This document shows, in pieces, positions 14,685 to 17,812 of a DNA stretch of 17,812 bases. Positions within the stretch are counted from its first letter, which is position 1. Every line of letters begins with the position of its first letter. The notes beneath the pieces were generated by a model. The model ran no database searches. It was not told where the DNA came from and worked only from the letters and a program-made list of their open reading frames with translations. A program made the translations under genes and the position numbers. Source of the stretch: Gelria sp. (lineage in GTDB: Bacteria > Bacillota > Syntrophomonadia > Syntrophomonadales > Syntrophomonadaceae); contig DUMX01000249.1 of assembly GCA_012839665.1 (NCBI GenBank), positions 1-17,812 of the forward strand, read 5' to 3'.

Positions 14685-15980
14685 ATGAACAAAAAGAAAT
14701 GGGTCGCTTTTGTTTTGGGGGTTACATCCGTATGCCTGTTGGTACTGATGATGATCAACATCATCGTTGATCCGTTTATGCAGTATCACTCACCGCTTTC
14801 CGAAATGAAGTCTTACTATAAATACACCCAGGAATACGCTATGTATTGGCTGATTGGCCGCATTAAAAACACTCCCACAGAGGCGGTGATTGTCGGTTCG
14901 TCGTTATCGAACTTTATTTCCAGCGACAAACTAGGTGAACAGTCTGGACTTAAAGTTATTTCATTAAGCAAATCAGCGGGCAGACCCGACATTTATACCC
15001 TGTTTCTACGGGAATCCCTAAAAAGGAACCGGCTGCAAACTATCTATTACGAGTTAAACTTTCCCCATTTACACATGGAGTATGAAGGCGATATCCCATT
15101 ATATCTCTATAACTCCAACCCAATCGATGATGTTAAATATGTTTTAAATAAAGATGTATCGAAAATGAGCGCCTATATACTGATTAGCTGGTTAGGCAAT
15201 CAATTTCAGCCGGGAAACGATACGGAGCGGGATAAGATTTCCGCGAAAACAGTGTTTGAGGTGGACAGGAACCAGAGCACCAGTATATACAGTACCCTGG
15301 CGGTTGCCCGCAGCCTCTACGTCCGTCATGGCAAGGTGGCTGATAAGAGTTCCGTGATCGATTATCGTACAAAAGCTAAAAATAATGTTGAGCAGAATAT
15401 TATTCCCTTTCTGAAAGAGAATCCTGAGATTAAATTTGTATTTATTGTTCCCTGTATAAGTATTCTGAACACCTATGATCTGGTCTGTGAAGGTACAGTC
15501 GATGATTATTTGGCCATCCATAAAGATATCATGCTTAGTATATTGAAATATGACAACGCTGAGATTCACATGTTCAGCGACCTGGAAGGCTTTGTCGGCA
15601 ATCTTGACAATTATAAGGATAGGGTACATTATGCACCGGCAGGCGGAGATTTGATATGTAATGGGCTCCAGACCGAAGCATATAAAGTTACCCCGGAAAA
15701 CATTGATGAAAGATTGCAGCACTTGAAGTCGATGGCTGAATCCTTTGAAATACCCTTCTTAAAGGAAGGGTTTACCGGGGATGATGTCCTGGAAATGAAG
15801 CAGCAGCTTATCGCACTGGGCTATAATTGCCGGGCAAACAAGGTGTATGACGAGCAAACCCGAGATATGGTGGCAGAGTTTCAAGCTGATTATAGGCTGG
15901 AAGTAACGGGCATCGCCACTGCGGAAACCCGGGCGCTCCTACAGGAATTATCCGGGTGTTGTGCGGAGACTTTCTTGTAA
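14685..15980 (+). CDS. SGNH-like acyltransferase partner with C-terminal peptidoglycan-binding domain
   Basis: This 431-residue protein has one N-terminal membrane anchor (residues 6-27) followed by an outside domain. It has the features of MBOAT-associated SGNH/DltD-like proteins: VIVGSSLSN (GSS at 71-73, likely nucleophile Ser), TIYYELNFPHLH, and a late YKDRVHYAP containing the Asp312-x-x-His315 pair. Such partners take the acyl group from the MBOAT protein and transfer it to a glycan. Residues about 358-423 form a PG_binding_1 domain (LEMKQQLIALGYN, then VYDEQTRDMVAEFQ and TGIATAETRALLQ), which suggests docking on the cell wall or spore cortex. AAGGGG at 14672-14677 overlaps the stop of the upstream gene and is 7 bases from the ATG at 14685. 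Confidence 0.82.
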   Translation: MNKKKWVAFVLGVTSVCLLVLMMINIIVDPFMQYHSPLSEMKSYYKYTQEYAMYWLIGRIKNTPTEAVIVGSSLSNFISSDKLGEQSGLKVISLSKSAGRPDIYTLFLRESLKRNRLQTIYYELNFPHLHMEYEGDIPLYLYNSNPIDDVKYVLNKDVSKMSAYILISWLGNQFQPGNDTERDKISAKTVFEVDRNQSTSIYSTLAVARSLYVRHGKVADKSSVIDYRTKAKNNVEQNIIPFLKENPEIKFVFIVPCISILNTYDLVCEGTVDDYLAIHKDIMLSILKYDNAEIHMFSDLEGFVGNLDNYKDRVHYAPAGGDLICNGLQTEAYKVTPENIDERLQHLKSMAESFEIPFLKEGFTGDDVLEMKQQLIALGYNCRANKVYDEQTRDMVAEFQADYRLEVTGIATAETRALLQELSGCCAETFL

Positions 15981-16022
15981 TTGGCTGTGGATTTATTACT
16001 ATTTGTATCGCCGCTGTTGCGG

Positions 16023-16057
16023 TTCAATTCCCCTTTTTTTATTAAGGCATAATTATA
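16023..16057 (-). repeat. 35-bp direct repeat, copy 2 (orphan leader)
   Basis: This matches 12879-12913 at 33 of 35 positions. It keeps the TATAAT and AGGGGAA elements but is not followed on the minus strand by a start codon or a recognisable gene. It lies 18 bp from the stop of the Phd-Uma2 gene. Confidence 0.75.
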
Positions 16058-16074
16058 TGCAAATCCCAGGGCAT

Positions 16075-16809
16075 TTATATATCGGCAAAAATATCTGCCA
16101 GGGGTATCTTAAGTTCTGGAAAAACACTTGATTCTATAGTATCTTCCACCTTGAGGCTTTTTAGGCTTTCAATATTCCTTTCCGGAGAAAAGGAATACTG
16201 CAAAATGCTCTTGTTCTCAGGATTTACCACCCAGTATTCCGAAACCCCGCTTTTCATGTACAGATTTAGTTTTATAGCCATATCCTTGCCTTTATTCGAT
16301 GGAGACAATACCTCAACCACAAGTGTGGGTATGCCCTCGTATTTGCCCAACTCATTGACCTTGTCTATATCGCAGATGACAACAATGTCCGGCTGAACAA
16401 CATTGGGATCTTCTTCAAACTTGGTCGCAAATCCGAACAGCCTCACATCCAATGGCGAAGTTAACGAGCGACAAGACTTTCCTTTAAAATAGTTATAAAA
16501 ATGACCCGCTATTTCGTTAACCACAATCTGATGTTTAAAACTTGGTGACGCCAGCAGATAAATCTCGCCATCGATAAGTTCATATCTCTGGTCAGTTGAG
16601 TCAACCAGTTCCATGTATTCTTCATAGCTGATTTTCTTGGTAGTTTTATAACCTTTGGCTTCTTCGTGGACCAGAAAATAATCAGGTTCATTATAGCGAA
16701 TCAGTTTGGCCACGCTCTTACCGTTTTTGGTAACAATAATATCTTCCTTCTCTACCAGGGACAGATATTTCCCGAAAGCATTCTGCAAATCCGTGGTATT
16801 GACCCGCAT
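16075..16809 (-). CDS. Phd/YefM antitoxin domain fused to Uma2-family nuclease domain
   Basis: This 244-residue protein has two modules. Residues 1-42 match the Phd/YefM antitoxin DNA-binding fold (TTDLQNAFGKYLSLV, then IIVTKNGKSVAKLI). Residues 60-230 match the Uma2 (DUF820, PF05685) restriction-endonuclease-like fold: YELIDGEIYLL (76-86), VVQPDIVVI with Asp141, PTLVVEVLSPSNKGKD with Glu166, and GVSEYWVVNPE. The Asp and Glu are the usual metal-binding pair of a PD-(D/E)xK-like site. No separate toxin or antitoxin gene lies beside it. The fused DNA-binding domain probably binds the three TTAGCTAA palindromes of its own promoter. Biological role is unproven. It could be a self-regulated nuclease or a domesticated toxin-antitoxin derivative. 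The start ATG at 16807-16809 has GGGGGTG upstream. Confidence 0.85.
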   Translation of the reverse strand: MRVNTTDLQNAFGKYLSLVEKEDIIVTKNGKSVAKLIRYNEPDYFLVHEEAKGYKTTKKISYEEYMELVDSTDQRYELIDGEIYLLASPSFKHQIVVNEIAGHFYNYFKGKSCRSLTSPLDVRLFGFATKFEEDPNVVQPDIVVICDIDKVNELGKYEGIPTLVVEVLSPSNKGKDMAIKLNLYMKSGVSEYWVVNPENKSILQYSFSPERNIESLKSLKVEDTIESSVFPELKIPLADIFADI

Positions 16810-16830
16810 AAGCTCACCCCCAGTTCTTTT

Positions 16831-16884
16831 ATTAGCTAATATATTAAAATATGTTAGCTAAGTTGTCAATTTATATTAGCTAAT
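16831..16884 (-). promoter_or_regulatory. Promoter with three TTAGCTAA operators at 22-bp spacing
   Basis: The palindrome TTAGCTAA occurs at 16832-16839, 16854-16861 and 16876-16883, exactly 22 bp apart. The minus-strand promoter has -35 TTGACA (16864-16869), a 17-base spacer and -10 TAATAT (16841-16846). One operator is upstream of the -35, one is in the spacer and one is just after the -10. The geometry is that of cooperative antitoxin-type autorepression. Confidence 0.85.
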
Positions 16885-16889
16885 TACGG

Positions 16890-16987
16890 AAGCGTGCCAT
16901 GGGGACGTGACACGGGGACCCGAGCGTGCCATGGGGACGGTCCTTTCGAGCGTGCCATGGGGACGGTCCTTTTGACACCCCGTGTCA
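16890..16987. repeat. REP-like repeat cluster
   Basis: AGCGTGCCATGGGGACG occurs three times (16891-16907, 16923-16939, 16949-16965). The last two are part of a perfect 26-bp tandem repeat (16921-16946 and 16947-16972). GACACGGGG (16909-16917) pairs with CCCCGTGTC (16978-16986). The GGGGACGG core and the flanking TTTGACAC resemble the ends of the transposase element at 1909-2818. No transposase is encoded here. Confidence 0.75.
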
Positions 16988-17027
16988 TCTAGTTTATTAG
17001 GGGGCTATATAGAAAGCAGGCGTCCCC

Positions 17028-17505
17028 ATTCCTGTACCTTTGCTCGCTGCACTGACGGCTATCTTGGCGGCAACGATTGTCTATGGCATTTTTTACACAA
17101 AGATAGCAAAAAATGACTTTTTATATGATTTCTGTAATCCTGTTTGTACTTGGCGTCATAAGCCTTATGAATATGTTGATGGTAGACTTCCAGAGTAGAA
17201 AACGCGAATTTGGCTTGCTTGAAGCCGTAGGCATAACGCAAAATCAACTGATTGTTATGCTTAATAGAGAGATTGGCACATACATTTTTGGCTCACTGAT
17301 ATTCTCACTGATAGGCGGAGGTGTTTTAAGCATTATCGTTTGCAGACGGCTGAATGCAAGCAATCATTGTATCACACTAAATCTTCCGTGGGTGTTCTTG
17401 CTGGCCTTGGCTGCTGTGTTAATAGCGATTTATCTTGTGTTTTCTGTTTATGCAAAATCCGAATTGAAAAAAACAAGTATTCTTGCAGCCATCCGGGAGA
17501 ATTAG
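17028..17505 (+). pseudogene. Remnant of FtsX-type ABC transporter permease
   Basis: The frame from 17113 encodes about 130 residues of the C-terminal FtsX domain: a membrane span, then MLMVDFQSRKREFGLLEAVG and QLIVMLNREIG (the conserved cytoplasmic coupling loop), then two more spans and a final AKSELKKTSILAAIREN. Full permeases of this kind have 4 to 10 spans and at least 380 residues. The upstream part is lost. A further hydrophobic stretch (IPVPLLAALTAILAATIVYG, 17028-17087) lies in a different frame, so a frameshift or junction separates them. There is no ribosome binding site before the ATG at 17113 and no ATPase gene nearby. Confidence 0.7.
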
Positions 17506-17571
17506 CAAAATAATCTGCTGTATAGAATCACCTATTTCAAACTGTGACTTTGGCTGCTTGAAGATTTAAAT

Positions 17572-17772
17572 ATGCCGCACATACGTTTCCACGATTTACG
17601 ACATACGGCAGCAACCAATATGCACCAACTGACGGACGACTTCTATACCGTTGGCGAAGTCCTGGGACATACGCTTGCAGGTATCGGCGTTTCGCTTGGG
17701 CTGTCAATGAATTCTTCTGACACACAGGAATTTAAACGTTTTTCAAATGAGCTGGATGAGGCTAAGTCATAA
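17572..17772 (+). pseudogene. Fragment of a tyrosine recombinase (phage-type integrase)
   Basis: The frame encodes IRFHDLRHTAATNMHQ, the HxLRH active-site block, then VGEVLGHTLAGIGVSLGLS with the second conserved His. The catalytic Tyr normally found 20-30 residues later is absent; after LSMN the sequence loses similarity and stops at 17770-17772. The N-terminal arm-binding and core-binding domains are missing upstream. It is a short inactive relic of an integrated element. Confidence 0.75.
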
Positions 17773-17812
17773 ATGAAAATAATGAAATAATTAAAACGCT
17801 TGAGGATGGGCG

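Noticed and set aside
15995..16040. CCGC-TGTT-GCGG followed by a run of seven T as a terminator for the acyltransferase operon.
   Set aside because: The stem is only 4 bp and the T run belongs to the 35-bp repeat and lies about 16 bases away, so the evidence is too weak for a firm feature.
16890..16987. A possible CRISPR array suggested by regularly repeated units.
   Set aside because: The repeats are adjacent or nearly so with no unique spacers of regular length, and no cas genes occur; REP-like structure fits better.

Overview
The window looks like a chromosome segment from a spore-forming, low-to-mid GC member of the Clostridia (Bacillota). This rests on strong AGGAGG-type ribosome binding sites, a CsoR/CopZ/CopA copper cassette, a BlaI/MecR1-type pair, a GH130 enzyme beside proteins with a clostridial/bacillar spore-surface-like N-terminal motif, and a clostridial-type REP-associated transposase. 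The genus cannot be fixed from the sequence alone.

Layout: (1) Positions 1-2820 are a gene graveyard. They hold the 3' part of a lipoprotein gene, the C-terminal half of hisA, a frameshifted 3' fragment of a DUF4153-like membrane protein gene, and a 910-bp element bounded by perfect 25-bp inverted repeats. That element carries a REP-associated (Y1/RAYT) transposase gene broken by one frameshift and by a 227-bp MITE-like insertion with a 10-bp target duplication. (2) Positions 2840-5282 hold an M56 (MecR1/BlaR1-like) sensor protease and its BlaI-type repressor, with a clear promoter and duplicated operator. (3) Positions 5295-8154 hold a divergent copper-efflux operon, csoR-copZ-copA, with a textbook CsoR operator. 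(4) Positions 8217-9920 encode an exported phosphodiester glycosidase with a copper-amine-oxidase-N-like domain and a Cys/His tail. (5) Positions 10346-12878 hold two paralogous probable spore/surface proteins and a convergent GH130 glycoside phosphorylase-like gene. (6) Positions 13213-15980 hold an MBOAT O-acyltransferase and an SGNH-like partner ending in a peptidoglycan-binding domain. This pair lies between two direct copies of a 35-bp sequence that elsewhere is the GH130 promoter/RBS leader. (7) Positions 16075-16884 encode a Phd-type DNA-binding domain fused to a Uma2-family nuclease domain, under a promoter framed by three TTAGCTAA palindromes at exact 22-bp spacing. (8) Positions 16890-17812 hold a REP-like cluster without a transposase, then the remains of an FtsX-type permease and a tyrosine recombinase.

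How the parts fit: the copper cassette is a self-contained Cu(I) sensing, chaperone and efflux unit. The BlaI/MecR1 pair shares its 136-bp intergenic region and may respond to envelope or proteolytic signals, but it has no visible beta-lactam sensor domain. The MBOAT/SGNH pair probably O-acetylates an extracytoplasmic glycan. The most unusual items are the nested transposon-in-transposon at 1909-2818, the Phd-Uma2 fusion with its geometric operator array, and the direct repeats flanking the acyltransferase module.
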